From contig JAHUZV010000019.1 of the NCBI GenBank assembly GCA_019264575.1, positions 1 through 64,000 of the forward strand: a stretch of DNA of 64,000 bases, given 5' to 3'. The position numbers and the translations under genes are program-made. Shown here piece after piece: positions 40,875 through 49,722 of this stretch (positions within the stretch are counted from its first letter, which is position 1; each line of letters begins with the position of its first letter). The stretch comes from Vulcanococcus sp. Its GTDB lineage: Bacteria; Cyanobacteriota; Cyanobacteriia; PCC-6307; Cyanobiaceae. The notes below the pieces were generated by a model. It saw only the letters and a list, made by a program, of their open reading frames with translations. It was not told the DNA's origin and made no database searches.

Positions 40875-42239
40875 ATGGCCGGTACTGGCAACCAGCAGCC
40901 CTCCCAGCCTTCGGCCAAGCAGGTTCAATCGCCGCGCCCAGTGCCCCCGGCCTCCCCGCGGCCGCCGGCGGGAGCTGCGCCGGTGCGCAAGCCACCCCAG
41001 GTGCTGCAGATCAATAAAAAGGAAGAGCAGCTGCAGCTCGAGCGCCAGGCCGCTGAAGCCCGGGCCGCCGCTGAAGCTGCTGCCCAGCGCGCCGCTGAAC
41101 TCGAAGACGCCGTGCGCGCCTCCCGCGGTGAGGCCCCTGTGGCCCCGCAACGCCCCAGCGCCCCTGCCCGCAACCCCGGTGGCGACGACGCGCTGTTCGA
41201 CATGAGCGGCTTCGAGGGCCTCACCATGGCCGATCTGCTCGGCCCAGACGACAAGCGCGATCGCCGCGGTGGGCGCGCAGCAGCGGCCGGCTCACGCCCT
41301 GCCACCCCGCAGCCGGAGCGCGCCGCCGCTGTGCCCGCCCGCACCGTGGATGACTTCGACTTCGATGCCGACGCCTTCCTGGCGGCTCTTGATGAGCAGG
41401 AGTTTGTAGGCACCACCGGCGAGGTGGCCACCGGCACCGTGGTGGGCCTCGAGAGCGATGGCGTGTATGTGGATATCGGTGGCAAGGCCCCCGGCTTCAT
41501 GCCGAAGAAGGAGGCCGGCCTTGGGGTGATCACCAACCTCAAGGAGCGTTTCCCCCGCGGCACCCAGGTGGAGGTGCTCGTCACCCGCGAGCAGAACGCC
41601 GACGGCATGGTGACCGTGAGCGCCCGCGCGCTCGCCCTGCGCCAGAGCTGGGAGAAGGTGCGCCTGCTCGAGAAGGAGGGCAAGGTGCTGCAGGTGAAGG
41701 TGAACGGCTTCAACCGGGGTGGCGTGACAGCTGATGTGGAAGGCCTGCGCGGCTTCATCCCCCGCTCCCAGTTGCAGGAGGGCGAGAACCATGAAGCGCT
41801 GGTGGGCAAAACCCTCGGCGTGGCCTTCCTTGAGGTGAACCCCGAGACCCGCAAGCTGGTGCTCTCGGAGAAGAAGGCCGCCACCGCTGCCATCTTCCAG
41901 AACCTGGAGGTGGGCCAGCTGGTGGAAGGGCAGGTGGTGTCGATCAAGCCCTACGGCCTGTTTGTGGATCTCGGCGGCATCAGCGGTCTGCTGCACCAAT
42001 CGTCGATCACCGGCGGCCAACTGCGCGATCTGCGCGAGGTGTTTGGCCAGGGCGATCGGGTGAAGGCGCTGATCACTGAGCTCGATCCAGGCCGCGGCCG
42101 CATTGCCCTGAACACCGCCCTGCTGGAGGGCCAGCCCGGTGAACTGCTCATCGATCGCGACAAGGTGATGGCCGAAGCCGCCGATCGGGCCAACCGTGCT
42201 CGTAGCGTGCTGCGCCAGCAGGAACAGAGCGCCGGATGA
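40875..42239 (+). CDS. S1-domain RNA-binding protein (ribosomal protein S1 homologue)
   Basis: A 454-residue protein with three S1 domains (about 183-250, 265-340, 355-430; typical blocks VVGLESDGVYVDIGGKAPGF and VVSIKPYGLFVDLGGISGLL). Residues 1-160 form a long Pro/Ala-rich N-terminal arm with a helical stretch (KKEEQLQLERQAAEARAAAE), unlike the compact standard S1 of this size. It is probably the second S1 homologue of cyanobacteria rather than the main ribosomal one. The ATG at 40875 fits; the stop overlaps the Tab2 start (ATGA). Confidence 0.9.
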   Translation: MAGTGNQQPSQPSAKQVQSPRPVPPASPRPPAGAAPVRKPPQVLQINKKEEQLQLERQAAEARAAAEAAAQRAAELEDAVRASRGEAPVAPQRPSAPARNPGGDDALFDMSGFEGLTMADLLGPDDKRDRRGGRAAAAGSRPATPQPERAAAVPARTVDDFDFDADAFLAALDEQEFVGTTGEVATGTVVGLESDGVYVDIGGKAPGFMPKKEAGLGVITNLKERFPRGTQVEVLVTREQNADGMVTVSARALALRQSWEKVRLLEKEGKVLQVKVNGFNRGGVTADVEGLRGFIPRSQLQEGENHEALVGKTLGVAFLEVNPETRKLVLSEKKAATAAIFQNLEVGQLVEGQVVSIKPYGLFVDLGGISGLLHQSSITGGQLRDLREVFGQGDRVKALITELDPGRGRIALNTALLEGQPGELLIDRDKVMAEAADRANRARSVLRQQEQSAG

Positions 42240-43156
42240 GTCAGGCCACCGAGGAAGCGCGATCCAACGCTGGGCCCTCCGCCCAGCCCCTCCTTCAGGC
42301 CGACTGGGAGCTCGACTACTACTCCCGCCCGATCCTCGAGGCCGATGGCAAGAAGCGCTGGGAGCTGCTGATCTGCAGCACTCCCTTGGATGGTGAGGCG
42401 GGCCAGGGCTTCCGCTTTGTGCAGAACTGCTCGGCCTCCAGCGTGAATTCGCAGTGGCTGAAGCAGACCCTCGAGCAGGCGATGGAGCAGGCGGCCCAGG
42501 AGGGCTATGCCGCGCCCCGCAAGCTGCGCTGCTGGCGCGCGTCGATGCGCACGATGGTGCAGCGCGCTGCTGAGCAGCTGAGCCTGGAGATGATCCCCAG
42601 CCGCCGCTGCTATGCCCTGGTGGAGTGGCTGCAGGAGCGTCAGGCCACGGTGTATCCGGCTGAGGAGGGCTACATGGCGGGGCCGCTGGCGCCGGCGCCT
42701 CTGCCGATCCAGCCCCTGGCGGTGCCCCTGCCGGAGGCTGCCCGCGGTGACAGCTGGAGTTGGGCTTCGCTGCCCCTCGGTGCGCTCAAGGAAGCGGCGG
42801 AGTGGGATGTGAGCTTTGCCGGCCTCGTTCCCCTCGATGGCATCAGCGACGACGACGCGATGGTGAGCGGCCTGCGCCTGTTCAGCGCCACCCGCTCTTT
42901 GGCCATTGCGGGTTGGATTGCTGGCCTTGAGCCGGTGCGCTTGGAGGTGAGCGGCAACCAGTTGGTGCTGGAGGCCGGTTTGGAGGATCGCTGGCTGCTG
43001 GGCAACCTGGAGGATGAGGAGGCCAAAGCCGCCGCACAGGCCTTCCGCGCGGCGCGCGAGCAGGTGGGTGGCGTGCAGTTCCTGGCGGTGCAGAGCAGCG
43101 AGGCGCAGAGCGGCTTTGATGGCTTCTGGGTGCTGCGCGATCTTCCTGACGCCTGA
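42236..43156 (+). CDS. Tab2/Atab2-family RNA-binding protein
   Basis: A 306-residue member of the Tab2/Atab2 family (DUF1092), whose plant and algal members help translate the photosystem I PsaB message. Typical stretches are WELDYYSRPILEADGKKRWE, LICSTPLDG and VQNCSASSVNSQWLKQTLEQ, and the end FDGFWVLRDLPDA. Its ATG overlaps the stop of the S1 gene by four bases, pointing to coupled translation and perhaps a joint role in mRNA handling. Confidence 0.93.
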   Translation: MSQATEEARSNAGPSAQPLLQADWELDYYSRPILEADGKKRWELLICSTPLDGEAGQGFRFVQNCSASSVNSQWLKQTLEQAMEQAAQEGYAAPRKLRCWRASMRTMVQRAAEQLSLEMIPSRRCYALVEWLQERQATVYPAEEGYMAGPLAPAPLPIQPLAVPLPEAARGDSWSWASLPLGALKEAAEWDVSFAGLVPLDGISDDDAMVSGLRLFSATRSLAIAGWIAGLEPVRLEVSGNQLVLEAGLEDRWLLGNLEDEEAKAAAQAFRAAREQVGGVQFLAVQSSEAQSGFDGFWVLRDLPDA

Positions 43157-43167
43157 GGTGGCGGACC

Positions 43168-43989
43168 GTGGCGGAAGCCGTTGATCCCCCGTTCAATCGT
43201 CCTGATTCCCGCTTCAATCTGCTGGAGGGGTGGACCTGGATCGGCTGCTACGGCGGCTACTACCTCCAGGCCAATCTGCTCGCGGCGTTTGAGCACGGCT
43301 TCTTCACCCGCCAGTGGCAGGGCCGCGGGCCAGAGGTGCTGGCGGGCTATGTGAGCGCTGGCGTGAGCGTGCATCGCCCCAAGCAGGTGCACAGCGCCCT
43401 GGTGCTTCCGGCCAGTGCGGCTGCCGCTGAGCCCTGGCCGGAAGCCGATGGCCTCGTGAGCGATGCCGGCGGCCAGAGCCTCTGGGTGTGCGGCGCCGAT
43501 TGCACACCGGTGTTGATCGCCGATCCGGTGAGCGGCCGTGTGGCGGCGTGCCATGCCGGCTGGCGCGGGGTGGCGGGCGGCATTCTTCTCGAGGCGATCG
43601 CGCAGTTGGAGGCCGCTGGCTGCCGCCGCAGCGATCTCTTGGTGGCTCTCGGCCCGGCGGTGAGCGGAGAGCGCTATCAAGTGGAGCTGAGCGTGGCCCT
43701 GCAGGTTGCGGATGCGCTGCCAATGGCGGATGGTGGTGCGCCCGGTGCTGCCATGGCGGAGCTGGAGCGCTGCGGTGCGCTGCTGAGCGATCCCGAACCC
43801 GGCCGCTGCCGCCTCGACATCCGCGCCGCCACGCGCCGCCAACTGGAGTTGGCTGGTGTTCCGGCCGAGCAGATCAGTGTGTGTCCGCTCTGCACGGTTG
43901 GCGAGGAGCTGCTCTTCCATTCCTGGCGCCGCGATCAGGTGAAAGCGGTGCAGTGGAGCGGCATCGTGTCACAGCAACTGCCCAGCTGA
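43168..43989 (+). CDS. pgeF: Peptidoglycan editing factor PgeF (YfiH/DUF152 family)
   Basis: A 273-residue copper-laccase-fold protein that removes mis-incorporated residues from peptidoglycan precursors. The motifs are PKQVHSALV, DCTPVLIADPVSGRVAACHA, GWRGVAGGILLEAI and the late ISVCPLCTVGEELLFHSWRR; the His/Cys/His site (H in QVH, C in DCTP, H in CHAGW) is intact. GTG start at 43168, 11 bases after the Tab2 gene. Confidence 0.92.
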   Translation: MAEAVDPPFNRPDSRFNLLEGWTWIGCYGGYYLQANLLAAFEHGFFTRQWQGRGPEVLAGYVSAGVSVHRPKQVHSALVLPASAAAAEPWPEADGLVSDAGGQSLWVCGADCTPVLIADPVSGRVAACHAGWRGVAGGILLEAIAQLEAAGCRRSDLLVALGPAVSGERYQVELSVALQVADALPMADGGAPGAAMAELERCGALLSDPEPGRCRLDIRAATRRQLELAGVPAEQISVCPLCTVGEELLFHSWRRDQVKAVQWSGIVSQQLPS

Positions 43990-44011
43990 ACGGATCTGGA
44001 GTTCCTCGGGC

Positions 44012-45820
44012 TCAACCGATCTCAGCATCCAGGGCGAAGCCAAGATCCAGGCTCAGTTGGCCTGGGCTTTCCTGGGCCCGGCGGCTGCGGGAGCGGCCTG
44101 CGCTGGCCTTGCTGCTGCTCCCCTTGCGGGCGGCGCCAGTGCTTCGGCTGGTGCTGTTGGTGCGGCTGGTGCCGCTGAACCAGCTGAGCAGGGCTTTCCA
44201 GCCGGCGGGATCCAGGCGTTCCAGGTCTACGGCGGAGGGTTGAAGAGTTGAAGGTGGCTGGCTGGCCCAGAGATCCGCCCAGGCCACATCGCATCCGGTA
44301 ATGCGCTCGTAGCCAAAGGGATGGAGATGTTGTGGAAGGCGAGCCATGGCGGCTTGAACGTCTCCGATGTGGAGGCGTTGCTGCTCCAACGCCTCCAGGC
44401 GCAGCCGGCGTGAGCGCTCGTAATCGAGCACTGGGGCGGGGTAGTCGGCCATGGCGGGCGGGGAGCCGAGTTGATCATTGGTGAGGCCCCGCAGTTCCGG
44501 CAGCCAGCGGCGGATGAACAGACCCTGCGGGTCGCAGCGATCCACGGCCACCTGCCCCGGGTGGTAGATACGCGTCCAGGCCTTGCTGCCGTGGTACGTC
44601 ACGCCGGCCTGCATGGCCCACTGGTAGTGATCGATCGGGCAATCGCCATCGATCAAGTGGCGCATGTAGTGCAGGGCCCCAAAGCGCCAGTCGATCCCGC
44701 AGAGATTGGAGAGGAAGCTGGCGTAGATGGCGCGGCTGCGGAAATTCAGTTCCAGCCAGCCCCCTTCGGCTTGCAGGCAGCGGGCCGCGGCATCCACGAT
44801 CGGAAAACCGGTGCGGCCCTCACGCCAGGCGGCATAGAGCTCCTCTTGTTCAGCTGTGAGAACCCCGGCGGCCTGATCTGCGCTCAGCTCCGCTGCACCA
44901 AAGCCCACGCCGCTGCCGCCCTCGAGCGGACGCCACAGCGCGCTCAACTCCAGTTGCGGCAAGTAGCGGAAGCGCTGGTGGATGGCGCAGCCCCAGCGCA
45001 GGCGGCTGGCCAGTTGCACGGCACTGCGGCTGCGGGGATCGCGGCGCCCGCCTTCGCCGCTGCTGCGGGGCAGCAGCCAAGCCAGCCGTTGGAGGCACTG
45101 GCGCGGAGTGATCACCCCAAATTTCAGATACGGGCTCAGCCCGGTGGTGACCTTGGCTGAGGGGTAGCTGAGCTCCCAGTAGTAGCTGCGCGAGGCGGAG
45201 CCTTCGCAGAACTGTTCGAGCCGTTGGAAGGCAGCGGCGCTGCCACCGGTGGGGATCGGTTTGGCGTCGGCGCGTAGGCCCAGTTCTTTGAGGCTTGGAA
45301 CCGGCAGATCCGGCAATGCTTCTGAGGGGGCTGGCACCACCAACTGCTCCGGTGCCGGCAGGGCGGGGCTGGCCATGGCCTGATGCCACTGGCGGCTCCA
45401 GTGGCTGTAGGGCATCAGCTCGCCGGTGGCGCCGGTGGGCTCCACCCAGTGCAGTGGGATGCGGTGAGCGGCCAAGGCGCGGCTGACGCGGGCATCGCGC
45501 ACGCGGCCCACCAGGCGTTCGCTGTCGGTGTGGGCGATCACGCCATCGGCGCCACTGGCGCGCACCAGCTGCAGCAGCACCTCAGCTGGATCGCCGCTGC
45601 GAATCAGCAGACGACCACCGCGTTGGCGCAGTTGGGCATCCAGCGCCCGCAGGCTCTCGAGCATGAACGCCACCCGAGCAACAGCGGTTTCGGGATGAAA
45701 CAGCAAATCCCGATCCAGGACGAACACCGGCAGGACCGCCCCGCGGCGACAGGCTTGGCTGAGGGCTGCGTGATCGCTCAGACGCAAATCGCGCCGAAGC
45801 CACACCACCGTGCACGCCAT
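44012..45820 (-). CDS. Photolyase/cryptochrome-family flavoprotein with C-terminal tail
   Basis: A 602-residue member of the photolyase/cryptochrome family. The N-terminal Rossmann domain (VVWLRRDLRLSDHAALSQ, about 1-130) and the FAD domain (about 210-500; SYPSAKVTTGLSPYLKFGV, GRTGFPIVDAAARCLQ, CDPQGLFIRRWLPELRGL) are complete. Compared by hand with E. coli photolyase, the HNRLRM stretch reads NFRSRA, two residues are missing after the DGD motif, an Asp stands at the N5-facing Asn position and a Tyr replaces the proximal Trp. The last 60 residues are Ser/Arg/Lys-rich and probably disordered. It may not be a standard CPD photolyase. Divergent from cyAbrB. Confidence 0.85.
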   Translation of the reverse strand: MACTVVWLRRDLRLSDHAALSQACRRGAVLPVFVLDRDLLFHPETAVARVAFMLESLRALDAQLRQRGGRLLIRSGDPAEVLLQLVRASGADGVIAHTDSERLVGRVRDARVSRALAAHRIPLHWVEPTGATGELMPYSHWSRQWHQAMASPALPAPEQLVVPAPSEALPDLPVPSLKELGLRADAKPIPTGGSAAAFQRLEQFCEGSASRSYYWELSYPSAKVTTGLSPYLKFGVITPRQCLQRLAWLLPRSSGEGGRRDPRSRSAVQLASRLRWGCAIHQRFRYLPQLELSALWRPLEGGSGVGFGAAELSADQAAGVLTAEQEELYAAWREGRTGFPIVDAAARCLQAEGGWLELNFRSRAIYASFLSNLCGIDWRFGALHYMRHLIDGDCPIDHYQWAMQAGVTYHGSKAWTRIYHPGQVAVDRCDPQGLFIRRWLPELRGLTNDQLGSPPAMADYPAPVLDYERSRRLRLEALEQQRLHIGDVQAAMARLPQHLHPFGYERITGCDVAWADLWASQPPSTLQPSAVDLERLDPAGWKALLSWFSGTSRTNSTSRSTGAARKGSSSKASAGRSRSRRAQESPGQLSLDLGFALDAEIG

Positions 45821-45859
45821 GGCGACTCACTGGCCGGCGAGAGGAGTTTGGCAGTCCGG

Positions 45860-45901
45860 TTGCAGTGCTCGGGTCCCGATGCGATAATGCAAAAGTTGCA
45901 T
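45860..45901 (+). promoter_or_regulatory. Promoter and palindromic operator of cyabrB
   Basis: TTGCAG (45860-45865), 17 bases, then GATAAT (45883-45888) form a near-consensus sigma-70 promoter. The perfect palindrome ATGCAA-AAG-TTGCAT (45887-45901) covers the -10 end and the likely start site, ideal for repression. The ATG follows at 45915. Confidence 0.7.
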
Positions 45902-45914
45902 AACTAACAATCTG

Positions 45915-46280
45915 ATGCTCACAGGAGCAGATCTTCTCGCCAAGGTCAAAGAGCTTGGCGATGTGAGCAAGTCCGACATCGTGCGGGCCTGCGGCTATGT
46001 GTCCACGAAGAAGGATGGCTCCGAGCGTCTCAACTTCACGGCCTTCTACGAAGCCCTGCTCAACGCCAAAGGCGTGGAGTTCGGCGGTGCGACCGGCAAG
46101 GTGGGTAAGGGTGGCCGCAAGCTGAGCTTCACCACCAAGGTGCAGTTCAACGGCAACTTGATGGTCGGCAAGGCTTATACCGCTCTGCTGGATCTCAAGC
46201 CCGGCGACGAGTTTGAAATCAAGCTGGGCCGCAAGCAGATTCGCCTGGCACCTCTGGGTGCTGCCGACGAAGAAGAGTGA
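45915..46280 (+). CDS. cyAbrB-family transcriptional regulator
   Basis: A 121-residue cyanobacterial AbrB-like regulator. The first half (DLLAKVKELGDVSKSDIVRA, SERLNFTAFYEALLNAKGVE) is cyAbrB-specific; the AbrB-like DNA-binding part is in the second (LMVGKAYTALLDLKPGDEFE, IKLGRKQIRLAPLG). Such proteins tune carbon/nitrogen balance genes such as those for inorganic carbon uptake and nitrogen use. ATG at 45915 behind a strong promoter with a palindrome. Its 3' end overlaps the convergent flavoprotein gene by 62 bases. Confidence 0.95.
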   Translation: MLTGADLLAKVKELGDVSKSDIVRACGYVSTKKDGSERLNFTAFYEALLNAKGVEFGGATGKVGKGGRKLSFTTKVQFNGNLMVGKAYTALLDLKPGDEFEIKLGRKQIRLAPLGAADEEE

Positions 46281-47901
46281 GGCCAACGGCTTCCGCCACG
46301 CGGATGCCATCCATCGCAGCGGAGAGGATGCCGCCGGCAAAGCCGGCCCCCTCTCCCGCTGGGTAGAGCCCTGGGGTGTTGATGCTTTCCAGCTGCTCAT
46401 TGCGCGGTAAGCGCACGGGCGATGAGGTGCGCGTCTCCACCCCCGTGAGCATCGCGTCGTCCATCGCGTACCCGGCGATCTTGCTGTTGAACGCCGGTAG
46501 GGCTTCGCGCAGCGCTTCGATCGCGTAATCCGGCAAGGCAGAGCTCAGATCCGTGAGCGTGACCCCGGGCGCGTAAGAGGGCTGAACGCTGCCAGTGGCG
46601 CTGCTGCTGCGGCCCGCCAGAAAATCAGCGAGGCGCTGCCCGGGAGCGGCAAACGTTTCGCCGCCCAGGGCGTAGGCCCGCGATTCCCAATGCCGTTGGA
46701 AGGCAACACCCGCCAAGGGATCGGCGGGGCCGTCGCCATAGGGCTCTACATCGCCTGGCTCGATGTTCACTACGATGCCGCTGTTGGCATTGCGCTCATT
46801 GCGGGAGTGCTGGCTCATCCCGTTCGTTACCACGCGCCCAGGCTCTGAGGTGGCGCCCACCACCAGGCCGCCGGGGCACATGCAGAAGCTGTAGACGCAG
46901 CGACCATTGCTGGCGTGGTGCACGAGCTTGTATTCCGCTGCCCCCAGCTGCGGGTGGCCGGCGCAGCTCCCCCAGCGCGCTGCATCGATCAGCGGTTGGG
47001 GATGCTCGATGCGGAAACCCACCGAAAACGGTTTGCGCTCCATCGCCACGCCTTGCGCGTGGAGCATTGCAAAGCTGTCGCGGGCGCTATGGCCCACCGC
47101 CATCACCACCTGTTGGGCGGCGATGAAGCGGCCATCGGCGAGAGTTACGCCGCGAACCGAGTGATCGCTCGGATTGAGCTCCAGCCGGTCCACGCGGCTT
47201 TCGAACTGGATCTCACCCCCGAGCGCGGTGATCTGCGCACGCAGGCCTCGCACCACCGTGGCCAGCTTGAAGGTGCCGATGTGGGGGTGGTGCAGCACCA
47301 GGATCTCGGGGTTGGCGCCTGCCGCCACCAGCTCCTCGAGCACCTTGCGGCTCAGATGGCGCGGATCGCGCACCTGGCTGTAGAGCTTGCCGTCGGAAAA
47401 GGTGCCGGCGCCGCCTTCGCCGAACTGGGCGTTCGATTCCGGGTTGAACGGGCGTTTGCGCTGCCAGAAGCCGAAGGTGTCGGCGCTGCGCTCCTTCACC
47501 GGTTTGCCCCGCTCCAGCAGCAGGGGTTTCAAACCCATCTGGGCCAGCAGCAGGGCGCAGAAGTAGCCGCAGGGGCCGGCTCCCACCACCACCGGCCGCG
47601 GCAGATCGGCGTCAGCTGGTGCCTGAGCCACCAGCTGATAGGTGGTGTCGGGAGCGGGTTGCAGGTGCGGGTCGCGCCCGAAGCGTTTGAGCAGCCGCTG
47701 CTCCTGGCCTGGCTCAAGGCCGAACTCCACGCTGTAGGCCAGCTGGATGTTGCTCTTGCGGCGCGCATCCACGCTGCGCTTCACCACCCGGGGCTGCTCC
47801 AGCAGCTGCTCCGGTGCAAGCTTCAAGCGGCGGCAGAGGGCCTCGCTGATCGCTTCGTGCTCGTGGTCGAGCGGCAGCTTCAGTTCGTTGAGCCGCAGCA
47901 T
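46219..47901 (-). CDS. FAD-dependent oxidoreductase (YtfP-like)
   Basis: A 560-residue flavoprotein: an N-terminal domain of about 90 residues (LRLNELKLPLDHEHEAISEA, VVKRSVDARRKSNIQLAYSV), the FAD Rossmann motif RPVVVGAGPCGYFCALLLAQ, then GEGGAGTFSDGKLYSQVRDP and a C-terminal FAD-contact GLYPAGEGAGFAGGILSAA. It resembles the uncharacterised YtfP/NAD(P)-utilising group. The ATG at 47901 gives the usual start; 47928 is alternative. Substrate unknown. Confidence 0.92.
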   Translation of the reverse strand: MLRLNELKLPLDHEHEAISEALCRRLKLAPEQLLEQPRVVKRSVDARRKSNIQLAYSVEFGLEPGQEQRLLKRFGRDPHLQPAPDTTYQLVAQAPADADLPRPVVVGAGPCGYFCALLLAQMGLKPLLLERGKPVKERSADTFGFWQRKRPFNPESNAQFGEGGAGTFSDGKLYSQVRDPRHLSRKVLEELVAAGANPEILVLHHPHIGTFKLATVVRGLRAQITALGGEIQFESRVDRLELNPSDHSVRGVTLADGRFIAAQQVVMAVGHSARDSFAMLHAQGVAMERKPFSVGFRIEHPQPLIDAARWGSCAGHPQLGAAEYKLVHHASNGRCVYSFCMCPGGLVVGATSEPGRVVTNGMSQHSRNERNANSGIVVNIEPGDVEPYGDGPADPLAGVAFQRHWESRAYALGGETFAAPGQRLADFLAGRSSSATGSVQPSYAPGVTLTDLSSALPDYAIEALREALPAFNSKIAGYAMDDAMLTGVETRTSSPVRLPRNEQLESINTPGLYPAGEGAGFAGGILSAAMDGIRVAEAVGLTLLRRQHPEVPGESACGPA

Positions 47902-47982
47902 CAGCACAGTCGCTCGCCTGTACTGCATTCCAGCACCCGCGCAGCGGCGCTTCTTAGGGTCGATCTCCTTGCTGCAGCGCCC

Positions 47983-48720
47983 ATGTACGCCACCTACTTC
48001 GGGGCCAACGGCTGGCTACTGGAGCTGGGGGGGCTGCGGGTGCTGGTGGATCCCTGGCTCACCGGCGCGCTGCAGTTTCCCCCGGGGGCGTGGTTTTTCG
48101 AGGGCCAACTGCCGGCTACCCAGCCGGTGCCGGAGCAGCTTGATCTGTTGCTCTTGACCCAAGGGCTCGACGATCACGCCCATCCCGAAACCCTGCAGTT
48201 GCTGCCGCGGTCGCTGCCGGTGGTGGGATCGGTGTCGGCTGCAGCCAAGGTGCGCAGCCTCGGCTTTGAAACAGTCACCGCGCTGCGGCCCGGTGAGCAC
48301 TGCCGCCACGGCGAACTGCAGATCACGGCCACGGCCGGAGCGCCGGTGCCGCAGGTGGAGAACGGCTACCTGCTGGAGCATCCAGATGGCTCGCTCTATC
48401 TCGAGCCCCACGGCTACCTCAGCCCCGATCTGCCGGCTCGACCTCTCGATGCGGTGATCACACCGGTGGTGGATTTGGGCTTGCCGGTGGCGGGAGCGTT
48501 TGTGCGCGGCCAAGCCGTGCTGCCGCAGCTGCTGGAGCGCTTCTCACCGCGCACCGTGTTGGCGAGCACCGCAGGTGGCGATGTGGCTTTCAGCGGATTG
48601 CTCACCCGGCTGTTGTGGATGAAGGGCAGCCCGGCGAGTGCGGCTGCAGCGATGCCGGCCGGCAGCCAGTTGATCGATCCCCAGGTAGGCGAGCGCTACT
48701 CCCTGGCCGCCGCTGCCTAA
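47983..48720 (+). CDS. Metallo-beta-lactamase-fold protein
   Basis: A 245-residue MBL-like protein of the UlaG/YtnP-type (MYATYFGANGWLLELGGLRV, VDPWLTGALQFPPG). The usual HxHxDH is represented by LLTQGLDDHAHPETLQLLP, where the first metal His is a Gln, so metal binding may be altered. ATG at 47983. Similar proteins are common in cyanobacteria with no set role. It precedes the desaturase gene by 79 bases. Confidence 0.85.
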   Translation: MYATYFGANGWLLELGGLRVLVDPWLTGALQFPPGAWFFEGQLPATQPVPEQLDLLLLTQGLDDHAHPETLQLLPRSLPVVGSVSAAAKVRSLGFETVTALRPGEHCRHGELQITATAGAPVPQVENGYLLEHPDGSLYLEPHGYLSPDLPARPLDAVITPVVDLGLPVAGAFVRGQAVLPQLLERFSPRTVLASTAGGDVAFSGLLTRLLWMKGSPASAAAAMPAGSQLIDPQVGERYSLAAAA

Positions 48721-48799
48721 GCCGCATGCCGCAGCTTTGCCGCACTCGGCACTGCGGCGGCCTGCACTCCATACGGTGGCTGCGTCGGTCCTGCTTCTG

Positions 48800-49711
48800 A
48801 TGCCTGATCCGGATGCGCTGCGCCCCCTGATCCGGGATCTCCACGCTGCGGTAGTTGATCTGCATGCCAGGCCGATCCCTCCAGCTTGGGGACGCTTGCT
48901 GGTGCTGCTCGCCCTCCTGGCTGCAGGCGGGGTTGGCTTTTGGCAGCTGCAGGCCTGGCCGCCGCGCCTAGCAGCAGCGCTGCTGGTGGCGTTGGCGGAA
49001 ACGCTGCTGCTGATTGCAACGCACGAGGCTTGCCACGGCACCCTGCTGGGCCGGCCGCGGCTGGAGTTGGCCCTGGCGGCACTGATCAGCTGGCCGATGG
49101 CCTGGCCGTTGTTCACCTATCGCTTGCTGCACCGCCTGCATCACCGCTGGAATGGCCGCGATCAGCGCGACCCCGAGCGGATCCACCACCAGCAGTCCGG
49201 TTGCTGGCGGCGGCTGGTGCTGGCGGGCGGGGCTGGTTTGATCCTGCGCACCCTGCAGGAGGCGTTGCGGCTCCAGGCGCAGCACCCAGCCCTGCGCCGC
49301 GCCCTTTTGCTGGATGGGATCGGGATTGTGCTGGTGCAGGCGCTGATCTTGCTGCTAGTGATTCAGCACGGCCAGCTGCTGGCCTATGCCCTGAGCTGGC
49401 TGGTGGTGGAGCGGGTGGCTGGGGCGCTGCTGCAGCTGCGGGGTGCCATCGAGCACTGGCAGCTCTGGCAACCGCAACCCCATCCGTTGCTGAGTCAGTT
49501 GTATGGCTCCCGCACGGTTGCCGTTCCGAACTGGCTGAACGGCTGGCTGGGGGGATTGCCGCATCACAGCGCCCACCATGCCTTCCCGGCGATTGCCACG
49601 GCCCGCTTGCCGCAGGCCACGGCGCGTTTTCAGGCGGTATTGCAAACCCATGGCTACCCGCCGTTGCCGTGTTGCCAGGGCTACGGCGAGGCCCTTAAGC
49701 AGCTCGGCTGA
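48800..49711 (+). CDS. Membrane fatty-acid desaturase/carotenoid oxygenase-like protein
   Basis: A 303-residue membrane di-iron protein with three His clusters: HEACHG (about 75), HRLHHRW (about 110) and GGLPHHSAHHAFPAI near the end. Four or so hydrophobic segments lie between them. The pattern fits the fatty acid desaturase superfamily, which also includes carotene ketolases; I cannot assign the substrate. ATG at 48800; an earlier GTG-type start would add 21 residues. It follows the MBL-fold gene on the same strand. Confidence 0.85.
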   Translation: MPDPDALRPLIRDLHAAVVDLHARPIPPAWGRLLVLLALLAAGGVGFWQLQAWPPRLAAALLVALAETLLLIATHEACHGTLLGRPRLELALAALISWPMAWPLFTYRLLHRLHHRWNGRDQRDPERIHHQQSGCWRRLVLAGGAGLILRTLQEALRLQAQHPALRRALLLDGIGIVLVQALILLLVIQHGQLLAYALSWLVVERVAGALLQLRGAIEHWQLWQPQPHPLLSQLYGSRTVAVPNWLNGWLGGLPHHSAHHAFPAIATARLPQATARFQAVLQTHGYPPLPCCQGYGEALKQLG

Positions 49712-49722
49712 GTTCACCCCAG

